A program made the translations under genes and the position numbers. Below are positions 52,447-61,061 of a DNA stretch of 64,000 nt, in pieces. Numbering within the stretch: the first letter of the stretch is position 1; the number at the start of each line of letters is the position of its first letter. The notes under the pieces are model-generated. The model was not told the origin of the DNA. It made no database searches and worked only from the letters and a program-made list of their open reading frames with translations. The DNA is from Priestia aryabhattai (GTDB lineage: Bacteria; Bacillota; Bacilli; Bacillales; Bacillaceae_H), in contig NZ_JAMBOQ010000001.1 of the NCBI RefSeq assembly GCF_023715685.1, positions 310,001-374,000 of the forward strand. Direction: 5' to 3'.

Positions 52447-53070
52447 TTAGTTTGAAATGAACATTTGAGTCCAGTAATGGCCGTAGCTTCCACCTTTAGC
52501 GTAACCTACTCCGATTTCGGTAAATTGACTCGATAGTATGTTTTTACGGTGACCTTCGCTATTCATCCATGCGTTAACCACTTCTTTTGGAGTTGCTTGT
52601 CCAGCAGCGATATTTTCACCTGCTGTACTGTATGTAATGCCAAAGTTTTTCATCATGTCGAACGGACTTCCATATGTAGGCGATGTATGACTGAAATAAT
52701 TTTTATCAATCATATCCTGCGATTTATAGCGAGCAACGCGAGCTACTTCCCAATTAGACTTTAAAGGCTTAAGCCCTACTTTAGCACGTTCTTGATTCAC
52801 TAGCTGAACCACTTGCTCTTCGTAGGAACTTCCTGCTTTATCCGTTGGAATAGTAATTTTCTGTCCAGGATAGATCGAATTAGGGTTTTTAATAGCAGAG
52901 TTCGCTTCAATCAGCTCGGAAACACCAACCTGATATTTTACTGCTATTTTCCACATCGTATCTCCCGATTGAACGGTATGTACGGTTGCTGCTTGCGCAG
53001 TGTTATTAAGACCAAAAGCTAGAGTGACAGACAACAGTGTTACTAATAAAAGTTTTGATAGAGTTTTCAT
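52447..53070 (-). CDS. Secreted LysM and CAP (SCP) domain protein, YkwD-like
   Basis: 207 residues. Signal peptide (LSKLLLVTLLSVTLAFGLNNTAQA), one LysM domain (VHTVQSGDTMWKIAVKYQVG; IYPGQKITIP), then a CAP domain (QVVQLVNQERAKVGLKPLKSN; NYFSHTSPTYGSPFDMM; AGENIAAGQ; MNSEGHRKNILSSQFTEIGVGYA). Such proteins bind peptidoglycan and are often spore-coat or wall associated. Neither ATG 53070 nor the in-frame TTG 53097 has a recognisable ribosome binding site, which is unusual in this genome and makes the start uncertain. Confidence 0.83.
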   Translation of the reverse strand: MKTLSKLLLVTLLSVTLAFGLNNTAQAATVHTVQSGDTMWKIAVKYQVGVSELIEANSAIKNPNSIYPGQKITIPTDKAGSSYEEQVVQLVNQERAKVGLKPLKSNWEVARVARYKSQDMIDKNYFSHTSPTYGSPFDMMKNFGITYSTAGENIAAGQATPKEVVNAWMNSEGHRKNILSSQFTEIGVGYAKGGSYGHYWTQMFISN

Positions 53071-53168
53071 ACTTTTATTAAAGCAAATTGATTTCAAGAT
53101 TGATAGCGGTAATATTATCCCTTAGTTCCACCATATGACTTTTTCATCTTCCCCGCACGCTTTCTTTA

Positions 53169-53200
53169 TAAAAAAAGACGCATTGCTCTTTCACAATGCG
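53169..53200 (-). terminator. Terminator of the CNNM/CorC gene
   Basis: CGCATTG and CAATGCG pair; eight T follow on the minus strand. Confidence 0.82.
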
Positions 53201-53208
53201 CCTTCTTG

Positions 53209-54573
53209 TTATGAAGATAAAGCCTGTGACTGGTTCATGTCTGACACATTAACCGCTTCATCCGTGCTTTGATGCACCTGACGTTTTTTTATCACATCAA
53301 TATATTGAATGTGATGCCCTTCCATTTTCGTAACAGTAAAGTCATACTGATCAAAGCTAAGGCTCTCTCCCTGCTTGACGTCATATTTTTCCGTCAAGAC
53401 CCAGCCTCCAATTGTATCGACATCCGTATCATCAATTGTTGTGCCAAGCAGCTCGTTAAGCTCACTTACTAATAACTTTCCATCTACAATATAATGATCG
53501 TGTTTGACTTTCTGAATTAATGGAAGTTCATCAGCATCAAATTCATCCCGAATTTCACCGACAATTTCCTCTAAAATATCCTCTACTGTTACAATCCCTG
53601 CTGTTCCTCCGTATTCATCAATTAAAATAGCCATATGAATACGTTCACGCTGCATCTTAAGCAATAAATCATGAATAGGAATCGACTCAATTACTTCAAT
53701 AACAGGACGGATATACTGTTTTAAATTTATTTTTTCCTTGCTGTTGTTCATTACAATCTCGGTTAAAATCTCTTTCATATTGACCATTCCAATAATATGG
53801 TCTTTATCTCCATCGATGACCGGATAGCGGGTAAACCGTTCTTCTTGCACCATATCAAGGATGTATTCGACCGTATCTTCCTGGTCAATCGAAACGACTT
53901 CCGTACGGGGCACCATAATTTCCTTGGCAACGCGATCATCAAAGTCAAAAATTTTACTTACATATTTAAACTCCGATTGATTGATTTCACCGCTTTTATA
54001 GCTTTCTGATAACAAGATGCGAAGCTCTTCTTCACTGTGTGCAAGCTCATTTTCTGAAGCAGGCTTTAGACCAAATAACCCTGTTATTAAACGCGAAGAA
54101 CTGTTTAATAGCCAAATGAAAGGATAGGTTACTTTATAAAAGAGTATAAGCGGACGAACAAATAATAAAGTGACTTTCTCTGCTTTTTGAATTGCAAATG
54201 TTTTCGGAGCAAGCTCTCCGACCACAACGTTTATAAATGTAACAACCGCAAAAGAAATCGCAACAGATAGTACTTTTGTTAAAGCTCCGCTTATCCCTAG
54301 TTGATCAAGTAATGGTGACAGGAGATGCGAAAATGTAGGCTCTCCTAACCAACCAATTCCCAGCGCAGTAATCGTAATACCAAGCTGACACGCAGATAAG
54401 TATTCATCTAAATTTGAAATAACTTGCTTCGCAGCTTTTGCATTGCTGCTCCCTTCTGCTATAAGCTGATCCACTTTGGAACTCCTCACGCGAATAATCG
54501 CAAACTCGGTAGCAACGAAAAAAGCAGTTAATGCAATCAGTACCGCTAGTAAAATCAAGTTAAATATGTCCAA
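53209..54573 (-). CDS. CNNM/CorC (HlyC) family protein with CBS domains
   Basis: 454 residues: N-terminal CNNM membrane domain (about residues 1-190; FVATEFAIIRVRSSK; ITALGIGWLGEP; NVVVGELAPKTFAIQ), a CBS pair (VAKEIMVPRTEVVSID; HMAILIDEYGGTAGIVTVEDILEEIVGEI) and a CorC_HlyC C-terminal domain. Related proteins such as MpfA are Mg2+ exporters. The start is TTG 54573; a weak site AAGGA is 5 bases away, while a far stronger AGGAGGTGAG lies upstream of a hairpin, see the leader entry. Control by leader structure is possible. Confidence 0.87.
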   Translation of the reverse strand: MDIFNLILLAVLIALTAFFVATEFAIIRVRSSKVDQLIAEGSSNAKAAKQVISNLDEYLSACQLGITITALGIGWLGEPTFSHLLSPLLDQLGISGALTKVLSVAISFAVVTFINVVVGELAPKTFAIQKAEKVTLLFVRPLILFYKVTYPFIWLLNSSSRLITGLFGLKPASENELAHSEEELRILLSESYKSGEINQSEFKYVSKIFDFDDRVAKEIMVPRTEVVSIDQEDTVEYILDMVQEERFTRYPVIDGDKDHIIGMVNMKEILTEIVMNNSKEKINLKQYIRPVIEVIESIPIHDLLLKMQRERIHMAILIDEYGGTAGIVTVEDILEEIVGEIRDEFDADELPLIQKVKHDHYIVDGKLLVSELNELLGTTIDDTDVDTIGGWVLTEKYDVKQGESLSFDQYDFTVTKMEGHHIQYIDVIKKRQVHQSTDEAVNVSDMNQSQALSS

Positions 54574-54618
54574 TCAAGTTCCTTAGCTCGTTTAAAAACG
54601 AGTAAGGACTCACCTCCT
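54571..54618 (-). promoter_or_regulatory. Hairpin between a strong Shine-Dalgarno and the TTG start of the CorC gene
   Basis: On the minus strand AGGAGGTGAG (54618-54609) is followed by a stem made of CCTTA/TAAGG and CTCGTT/AACGAG with one bulged C, then TTGATTG. When folded, the strong site would be about 7-8 bases from the TTG start; when open it is 36 bases away and only the weak AAGGA inside the stem is near the start. Confidence 0.6.
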
Positions 54619-54694
54619 AAAAAATAAAAAATTTGGATAAAGAACTCTATCCCTGTACTGATCACATGGAAAAGTGCATATAAGGAGGAATCAC

Positions 54695-54889
54695 ATGATA
54701 AATGTATATAAATGTATAAACATTTTTATACGGAGCAAAACTGCTAATCTTTCTTCCTTATCTCACGCTTCACTCGTTAGTGTAACAGGTCATTCTTTAT
54801 TCAGCTGTTCTAGATGTGAAGCAATGGCTCACATCGCTTCATTTCATGATGTTGCTTCAGCGCTGATTCTCTCTTCCATTCATTTATAA
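54695..54889 (+). CDS. Small ORF with strong ribosome binding site, unknown function
   Basis: 64 codons from ATG 54695 with AAGGAGGAATCAC directly upstream, one of the best sites in the window. The product is serine- and histidine-rich (SLSHASLVSVTGHSLFSCSR), with a CSRC pair, and resembles no family I know. Start site and position between units argue for expression; the composition is odd for a folded protein. Confidence 0.45.
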   Translation: MINVYKCINIFIRSKTANLSSLSHASLVSVTGHSLFSCSRCEAMAHIASFHDVASALILSSIHL

Positions 54890-54894
54890 AAAAT

Positions 54895-55067
54895 TTAATA
54901 ATAGTTTACAATCTTTATAAAGTTAAAGTCTGTTAACGTCTTAAAAGAGCGATTATGTGATAAAGAGCGATATGCGTGAAGCAAATGTAGTTTTGTATAA
55001 TCATGTATTGTACGCTTTGACACTGGTGCATATAATGCTACTTCGCCAACGTGGTACACTGCCCCAT
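54895..55067 (-). pseudogene. Small ORF disrupted by an apparent -1 frameshift in a G run
   Basis: An ATG at 55067 with GAGGTGA 4 bases upstream reads only nine codons, then stops. One base shifted, a 54-codon frame beginning GTG 55059 (VYHVGEVALYAPVSKRTIHD) runs to 54895. Adding one G to the GGGG run after ATG would join them into a 58-residue protein starting MGAVYHVGEV. Either a recent frameshift, a sequencing error, or programmed slippage. Function unknown. Confidence 0.45.
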
Positions 55068-55198
55068 CCAATCACCTCTATTTCCGTATATCCAAAAAGA
55101 ATAAGGAATAATTATCCTATTTCTTTTTAAACTTATTGACTTTATTTTAAATGTTAAAAACTTTGCAGTCAAACGTTTTAGTTAGTCTCCTGCCCTTG

Positions 55199-55441
55199 CT
55201 ATTTACTGGTGCGACGATTTTTAGCAGGTAAATAAAAGCTTGCTGCTACACAAAAAAAACCAAGGACAAAACAGATAATGGGGAGTTTCATACCTATCGC
55301 TTCAGCATAATAAGTGAGACTCCTTCCGTGAATAGGGACAAGATTCATTTCAAAAATCAAAGTCAAAACAGCTGTCACTTTGAGTGCAATACCAACAATG
55401 AAGAGACAAACTCTTAAGCCTACACTCATACGCGAAAACAT
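55199..55441 (-). CDS. Small membrane protein, unknown function
   Basis: 80 residues with two membrane segments (LRVCLFIVGIALKVTAVLTLIF; LPIICFVLGFFCVAASFYL) and a basic C-terminus. The start is uncertain: ATG 55441 has GAAGGG abutting it, while ATG 55429 has the same site about 12 bases away. No family recognised. Confidence 0.6.
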   Translation of the reverse strand: MFSRMSVGLRVCLFIVGIALKVTAVLTLIFEMNLVPIHGRSLTYYAEAIGMKLPIICFVLGFFCVAASFYLPAKNRRTSK

Positions 55442-55514
55442 CCCTTCTATCCATTAGCGAATGTATGATGTACTACACCATATGATACATCCCTACACTT
55501 TATCACTAAATGCT

Positions 55515-55546
55515 AAAAAAGCGCTATGTCCATACATAGGCGCTTA
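55515..55546. terminator. Terminator touching the sirtuin stop codon
   Basis: AAGCGCTATG and CATAGGCGCTT pair with one bulge; minus-strand T run follows. Confidence 0.78.
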
Positions 55547-56263
55547 TAAATTTGCTACCACTTGTCCAATGGAATCATAGATAACCAAATCAAACAAATA
55601 ATCGTAATGCGTAGGTTCTTTATTAATCATCACCATGTTTGTACGATTATATCGGCTCACAAGCAGCGGAATCTGATTAATCGGTGCTACTTCAAGAGAT
55701 GAACCAAGCACGATGAACAAATCAGATGCCAGCGCTGCTGTAACTGCTTCATCGAACTGATGAATTGCATCTCCAAAGAGAACAACATTTGGCTTTAAAA
55801 GGCGCTCACACACTGTACATTGTGGGAGAGCTGACTGATTTAAATAAGCCAAATCATACTCTTCTTTACAGCTCGGACAATGAGCTCGTTTAATGGAGCC
55901 ATGAATTTCAAAAACGTTCGTGCTTCCTGCATCTTGGTGCAATCCATCAATATTTTGCGTAATAACATGCACGGTTTTGGCTGCTTCTAGTCCTGCAATA
56001 AAGCGATGGCCCGTATTCGCTTTATACTGATGCAGCATTTTAATATGAAAAATTTCTTTAAACAGAGGCCAAAATTCACGAGGATACTGTTCATAAAAGT
56101 CAGCAGCTACTATGTCCACAAAGCTTTTGTTTTGGCGATATAAGCCATTTTGAGAGCGAAAGTCAGGTATTCCTGACTCTGTGCTCATCCCTGCTCCCGT
56201 AAAAAAACAAATGTGTTTAGCATCATCAATGAGCTGTTTTAATTCTTTGTACTGTTTTGACAT
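55544..56263 (-). CDS. srtN: Sir2 family NAD-dependent protein deacylase (SrtN-like)
   Basis: 239 residues. NAD motifs CFFTGAGMSTESGIPDFRS and VITQNIDGLHQDAGS, catalytic His in VFEIHGSIKRAHC, a zinc ribbon with CPSC and CTVC, and LKPNVVLFGDAIH then VLGSSLEVAP. Removes acetyl or related groups from lysines; B. subtilis SrtN (YhdZ) acts on acetyl-CoA synthetase. AGGAGAG precedes the ATG. The UspA gene ends 12 bases upstream, so the two form an operon. Confidence 0.9.
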   Translation of the reverse strand: MSKQYKELKQLIDDAKHICFFTGAGMSTESGIPDFRSQNGLYRQNKSFVDIVAADFYEQYPREFWPLFKEIFHIKMLHQYKANTGHRFIAGLEAAKTVHVITQNIDGLHQDAGSTNVFEIHGSIKRAHCPSCKEEYDLAYLNQSALPQCTVCERLLKPNVVLFGDAIHQFDEAVTAALASDLFIVLGSSLEVAPINQIPLLVSRYNRTNMVMINKEPTHYDYLFDLVIYDSIGQVVANL

Positions 56264-56275
56264 TGCATTTCTCTC

Positions 56276-56674
56276 CTATTTAACAATTAGCACAGGAATG
56301 GTTACTTGCTGTGCAATCTTAGAACTAACGCTTCCAAGCAGCATGCCTTTTACAGGATTTAACCCTCTGCTTCCTATTACTACAAGGTCAAATGAATTTT
56401 GATTAGCAAATTGAATCACTGTTTTAGCCGCGTCTCCATGCATAAACGTAATCTCATACTCGACATTTCCCTTTTTTAAAATTTCATCTGTTGTATGTAT
56501 TCGACTTTCCCGTTCCTCATCGCGGCTAAGTGATTTCAACCTTGAATCACCCTCTACTGCATAAATAACTTGAATAAAACTGTTTTCCATCAGCTGAGCC
56601 AGCTGAACGGCTTTTTCTGTTGCTTTAGCTGCATGTTCTGAGCCATCTGAGGCAAGTAAAATTCGTTTAAACAT
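56276..56674 (-). CDS. Universal stress protein UspA family
   Basis: 132 residues. Starts KRILLASDGSEHAAKATEKAVQLA and carries the ATP-binding GSRGLNPVKGMLLGSVSSKIAQQVTIPVLIVK (G-2x-G-9x-G-S type). Likely ATP-binding stress protein. First gene of an operon with the sirtuin. GAGGAGAGG precedes the ATG. Confidence 0.9.
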   Translation of the reverse strand: MFKRILLASDGSEHAAKATEKAVQLAQLMENSFIQVIYAVEGDSRLKSLSRDEERESRIHTTDEILKKGNVEYEITFMHGDAAKTVIQFANQNSFDLVVIGSRGLNPVKGMLLGSVSSKIAQQVTIPVLIVK

Positions 56675-56832
56675 TACGTTTCCTCTCCTCTTTTGTAAAA
56701 TGGTCTTCTCTCTTTACTATATCACTCGCTGTTCAAATGTAATCATTTTTTTGATTATTTCTATAATTTTTAAAATTATTTGTCTACTTTTATGATAAAC
56801 TGAAAGAAAACGTGTACAGAGGGGATGGAACG

Positions 56833-56976
56833 ATGTTTGGTTTTGAATTAATTTGCACTTTTTGCAAAGGGCTCGGAAAGCTAGCCGTTATTCCTGGTAT
56901 CGGTTACATGAAAACATGCAAACACTGCGAAGGGACAGGGATGCAATCAAAAAAAGACGAAACTCCTTCTATATAA
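56833..56976 (+). CDS. DnaJ-like zinc-ribbon mini-protein
   Basis: 47 residues with two CxxCxG-type units, ICTFCKGLGK and KTCKHCEGTGMQ, separated by 14 residues (LAVIPGIGYM...). This equals half of the DnaJ cysteine-rich domain and should bind one zinc. GGGGATGG precedes the ATG. Its last codons lie in the terminator of the convergent pfkA gene. Function unknown; possibly a chaperone-like or RNA-binding helper. Confidence 0.7.
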   Translation: MFGFELICTFCKGLGKLAVIPGIGYMKTCKHCEGTGMQSKKDETPSI

Positions 56977-56987
56977 GAAGTTTCGCC
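56956..56987 (-). terminator. Terminator of pfkA overlapping the mini-protein gene
   Basis: CGAAACT (56958) and AGTTTCG (56979) form the main stem, with inner CTTCT/AGAAG alternatives; the minus strand continues CTTTTTTT. Confidence 0.75.
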
Positions 56988-57002
56988 TCATCAATACTGT
57001 GA

Positions 57003-58307
<1,305 letters not shown>

Positions 58308-58985
58308 ATGAAAAAAGTAATAGCAGCTCTTACGCTTGCTGGCGTTATTGTTTCTACTAGCCCGATTGTCAGCCAAGCGGCTCTAGGCGACCAAACGCTT
58401 CGCCAAGGCATAAATCACCAAGATGTTAAACAACTACAACAAACGTTGAAAAATAAAGGCTATTTTAAAGGGAATACGACTACATACTTTGGGACTGTTA
58501 CAACTTCTGCTGTAAAATCATTTCAGCGCAAAAACGGACTAGCAGCAGATGGCATTGTCGGAAAAGGAACGTATGCTAAACTAGGCGTTTCAGCAAAGGG
58601 CAAATCGTCTTCTAGCTCAGCGCGCTATAATCCTAACGCGGTGATTAACAAAGGAAAACAGTATATGGGCGTTCGATATCGTTGGGGTGGAACAACGCCA
58701 AGCGGCTTTGACTGCAGCGGTTTTATTGGCTATGCGTTCAAACATGGCGGCGGGGTTCAACTTCCTCGAACAGTAGCTCAAATTTATCAAAAAGGAACGC
58801 GCGTCTCAAGTCCAAAAGCTGGAGATATTGTATTCTTTCAAACCTATACAAAAGGACCTTCTCATGCAGGAATTTATTTAGGAAACAACCAGTTCCTTCA
58901 CTGCTCTTCATCTAAAGGTGTGAGCATCTCTTCTATGAAAGAGAGCTATTGGAGCAAACGCTATTTAGGTGCTAAAAGAATGTAG
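58308..58985 (+). CDS. Secreted peptidoglycan hydrolase: PG-binding and NlpC/P60 domains
   Basis: 225 residues. Signal peptide ending VSQAA, a peptidoglycan-binding_1 domain (DQTLRQGINHQDVKQLQQTL to GIVGKGTYAKLG), a serine-rich linker, and an NlpC/P60 endopeptidase domain with Cys in GFDCSGFIGYAFK, His in SHAGIYLGNNQFLH and the trailing HCSSSKGV. Cuts D-glutamyl-diaminopimelate bonds in the wall during growth or spore outgrowth. Strong terminator follows. Confidence 0.9.
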   Translation: MKKVIAALTLAGVIVSTSPIVSQAALGDQTLRQGINHQDVKQLQQTLKNKGYFKGNTTTYFGTVTTSAVKSFQRKNGLAADGIVGKGTYAKLGVSAKGKSSSSSARYNPNAVINKGKQYMGVRYRWGGTTPSGFDCSGFIGYAFKHGGGVQLPRTVAQIYQKGTRVSSPKAGDIVFFQTYTKGPSHAGIYLGNNQFLHCSSSKGVSISSMKESYWSKRYLGAKRM

Positions 58986-58992
58986 TTTCTAT

Positions 58993-59035
58993 AAAAAGGG
59001 CAAGCTGTGTGATTTTGATGCGGCTTGCTCTTTTT
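58993..59035 (+). terminator. Terminator after the NlpC/P60 gene
   Basis: AAAAAGGGCAAGC and GCTTGCTCTTTTT pair with one wobble, then T run. Confidence 0.85.
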
Positions 59036-59124
59036 CTGCATGTAAAAGATTTGGTATAGTAGAAACAGCACATTACATTGCAAAACCAAGCGTGTAGATG
59101 AATACTGTAAAGGAAGTTGAATAA

Positions 59125-59667
59125 ATGCACACCCTTTTAATTGACATGGATTCTGTCATTTGTGACCTTATGACAGATTGGCATAACCAATATAACAAAG
59201 ATTATGGTGACAGCTTATCGGTTGAAAAGTTAAAATGCTGGGAATCAGAAAAGTATGTAAAGCCAGAGTGCGGCACAAAAATTTATGACTACCTCGATCA
59301 GCCGGGGCTTTTTTTACATTTAAAACCTCTGCCTCATGCTCTTGAGGTTCTTAAACGACTTTATGAAAGGTTTGCTATTTTAATTGTCACGAGCAGCCGT
59401 ACCTATGCTTATACAGAAAAAGAACAGTGGGTTGAAAAACACCTTCCGTTTATCGGAAAGTACAATATCGTGTTTACACACCAAAAAGATAAAGTATATG
59501 GAGACTTGCTATTTGATGATGCACCGCATAATTTGAAGGCTTTTCAAGCTACAGGTCGCCATGCTGTTGCCATGAGCTACCCGTATAACGAAGAAGTAAA
59601 TGTCCCTCGTGTGGACGACTGGCTTCAGTTTGAACAGTACGTAAACACTTATTTTAAAGAATGTTGA
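59125..59667 (+). CDS. 5'(3')-deoxyribonucleotidase-like HAD phosphatase
   Basis: 180 residues. HAD motif I is LLIDMDSVICDLMTDW (DxDxV), motif II VTSSRTYAYTEKEQWV, motif IV GDLLFDDAPHNLKAF. Closest to the NT5C/YorS type 5'(3')-nucleotidases that remove phosphate from deoxyribonucleoside monophosphates. AAGGAAG precedes the ATG. A single gene closed by tandem terminators. Confidence 0.85.
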   Translation: MHTLLIDMDSVICDLMTDWHNQYNKDYGDSLSVEKLKCWESEKYVKPECGTKIYDYLDQPGLFLHLKPLPHALEVLKRLYERFAILIVTSSRTYAYTEKEQWVEKHLPFIGKYNIVFTHQKDKVYGDLLFDDAPHNLKAFQATGRHAVAMSYPYNEEVNVPRVDDWLQFEQYVNTYFKEC

Positions 59668-59738
59668 GCTTAAAAAAACATGTGGACTTTGTCATCGGAG
59701 AATGAATGTAGTGCGTTTGTTAGCACAGCTAAAGGCAT

Positions 59739-59766
59739 AAAAAAACCGCCTTTTGGGCGGTTTTTG
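59739..59766. terminator. First of two tandem terminators
   Basis: AAAAACCGCC and GGCGGTTTTT, 10-bp stem, efficient on both strands. Confidence 0.9.
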
Positions 59767-59798
59767 GCGGATAGCCCACTAAGGGTTATCCGCTTTTT
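59767..59798. terminator. Second tandem terminator
   Basis: GCGGATAGCCC and GGGTTATCCGC pair with one mismatch, followed by TTTTTATTT; starts directly after the first hairpin. Confidence 0.85.
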
Positions 59799-59819
59799 AT
59801 TTAAAAAAGATATAGGTTT

Positions 59820-59945
59820 TTAGTACTTATCAGTTGATGAGAAAAAGTCCATAATGGCATGGATAATTTCAACAGACTGAAAAGAGAACAATGATATGGC
59901 TGTTAATGAAAAGAAACCAATCATGGCCATACGTACAAGTAACAT
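59820..59945 (-). CDS. 41-residue putative single-pass membrane peptide
   Basis: ATG 59945 with GGGAGGCGA 7-10 bases upstream; the product has a hydrophobic segment (MLLVRMAMIGFFSLTAISLF) and an acidic tail ending SSTDKY. The tandem terminators follow on its strand. A strong site, membrane-peptide character and a terminator together make expression likely. Function unknown; regulatory membrane peptide or toxin-like peptide are options. Confidence 0.6.
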   Translation of the reverse strand: MLLVRMAMIGFFSLTAISLFSFQSVEIIHAIMDFFSSTDKY

Positions 59946-59948
59946 AGA

Positions 59949-60068
59949 CTAATCGCCTCCCTGTTTTGAACTAAATGAACGCCCCCAAAACAATTCGCTA
60001 TCTGTCTTTGTTAGTACGACGTTTTCGCCAAGCAAAGGCAGCTCATTCACTGCGTGTAACAATGACAA
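59949..60068 (-). CDS. Possible micro-ORF upstream of the membrane peptide
   Basis: From TTG 60068 a 39-codon frame (LSLLHAVNELPLLGENVVLT to SFSSKQGGD) ends inside the ribosome binding site of the next micro-ORF, as in translationally coupled pairs. No clear ribosome binding site before the TTG, so the start is not established. Confidence 0.3.
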   Translation of the reverse strand: MSLLHAVNELPLLGENVVLTKTDSELFWGRSFSSKQGGD

Positions 60069-60271
60069 TGAATCTTCATCTTTATCTCTATCTTAAAGAT
60101 TAAGCGTATAGTTAGTATATCAAACGAAGCTTTTTCTTCAAGGCTATACTAGCGGTAAAAAAGGAAATAGTATGAAACGATGCGTTTTATCTTTATTTCA
60201 TACAATTCAGTACCCTAATATTTATTATATTAAACTTTTTAGGAAAATTGCTACTATTATATCTTTTTTTA
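60069..60271. other. Remainder of the micro-ORF region
   Basis: No further supported gene. A forward 41-codon frame from 60172 runs into the terminator stem of the next gene and is not accepted. Confidence 0.5.
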
Positions 60272-60304
60272 TAAAAAAAAGAGGAGCTAATGATTAGCTC
60301 CTCT
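60272..60304 (-). terminator. Terminator of the 41-residue acidic peptide gene
   Basis: AGAGGAGCTAAT and ATTAGCTCCTCT form a perfect 12-bp arm pair; eight T follow on the minus strand. Confidence 0.92.
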
Positions 60305-60309
60305 CTACT

Positions 60310-60435
60310 TTATCGACACGTACTATAATACTCATTGACAATGTCTAAAATGGTTGGGTATTCTTCCACCCATGTAAAATTTGTTTTTTCATTTTCTTTT
60401 TTCACTGTTTCTTGTTCTGCACCTATCTTTTCCAT
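60310..60435 (-). CDS. 41-residue acidic/basic soluble peptide, unknown function
   Basis: ATG 60435 with AAAGGGAGAG about 8 bases upstream encodes a charged N-terminal half (EKIGAEQETVKKENEKTNF) and a distinct C-terminal half WVEEYPTILDIVNEYYSTCR with one Cys. Directly followed by a perfect terminator. No leader-peptide processing motif is obvious. The two-part layout recalls small signalling or modified-peptide precursors, but no modifying enzyme or exporter is nearby. Confidence 0.6.
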   Translation of the reverse strand: MEKIGAEQETVKKENEKTNFTWVEEYPTILDIVNEYYSTCR

Positions 60436-60538
60436 TGTTCAATCTCTCCCTTTAACTGTTATATAACATTTATATTAAATTAACTTTGTTTTATAACAAT
60501 TTCCAAAAAAAAGTTGGACAATGACGTATGAAAAAAAG

Positions 60539-60943
60539 TTATTGTGCAGATAAAATTTTTACATAATACGTACGAGTCCTCGGTCCATCAAACTCACAAA
60601 AATAAATTCCTTGCCACGTTCCTAGCAGCAGCTGCCCATCGTGAACGATTATATGCTGAGAAGAGCCGACCGTGCTCGCTTTGAGATGCGCCGCCGTATT
60701 TCCTTCCATATGAAGATCTAACTTATGTTTCCAAGGATATACTTCATCAAAGCGTCGGATCATATCGGTTTTTACATCCGGATCCGCATTTTCATTAATT
60801 GTGATACCAGCTGTTGTATGAGGACAGTAAACAACTATAGCCCCTTCTTTTAACCCTTCTGTTCTTATCACTGCCTGTACTTGACTCGTGACGTCAGTCA
60901 TTTCGTCACGCTTGTTCGTTTTTATCGTAAATGAATGTAGCAT
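60539..60943 (-). CDS. YjbQ family (UPF0047) protein
   Basis: 134 residues. Family signature [25 protein letters not shown] and [20 protein letters not shown], with [22 protein letters not shown] at the end. YjbQ proteins have been linked to thiamin phosphate synthase-like activity, role unsettled; B. subtilis YugU is the counterpart. GAGGTGATGG sets ATG 60943. A single gene. Confidence 0.9.
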   Translation of the reverse strand: MLHSFTIKTNKRDEMTDVTSQVQAVIRTEGLKEGAIVVYCPHTTAGITINENADPDVKTDMIRRFDEVYPWKHKLDLHMEGNTAAHLKASTVGSSQHIIVHDGQLLLGTWQGIYFCEFDGPRTRTYYVKILSAQ

Positions 60944-61061
60944 ACCATCACCTCTTTTCTTTACCATAACATATCTTTTCTATTCTTCCACATTTTTCGC
61001 ATAACTCATTTTTACATCGTAAACACTAAGCTCATTAACACAACAGGCGGTGAGTTTATTT

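Noticed and set aside
60172..60297. Forward 41-codon frame starting MKRCVLSLFH
   Set aside because: It has a modest ribosome binding site but its end is made of the terminator stem of the opposite-strand gene, and no promoter or terminator of its own is seen.
61015..61021. Sigma-G -10 (CATCGTA) before gerXA
   Set aside because: No acceptable -35 element at 17-18 bases, so only mentioned with the gene; sigma-G control is expected from the family, not shown by sequence.
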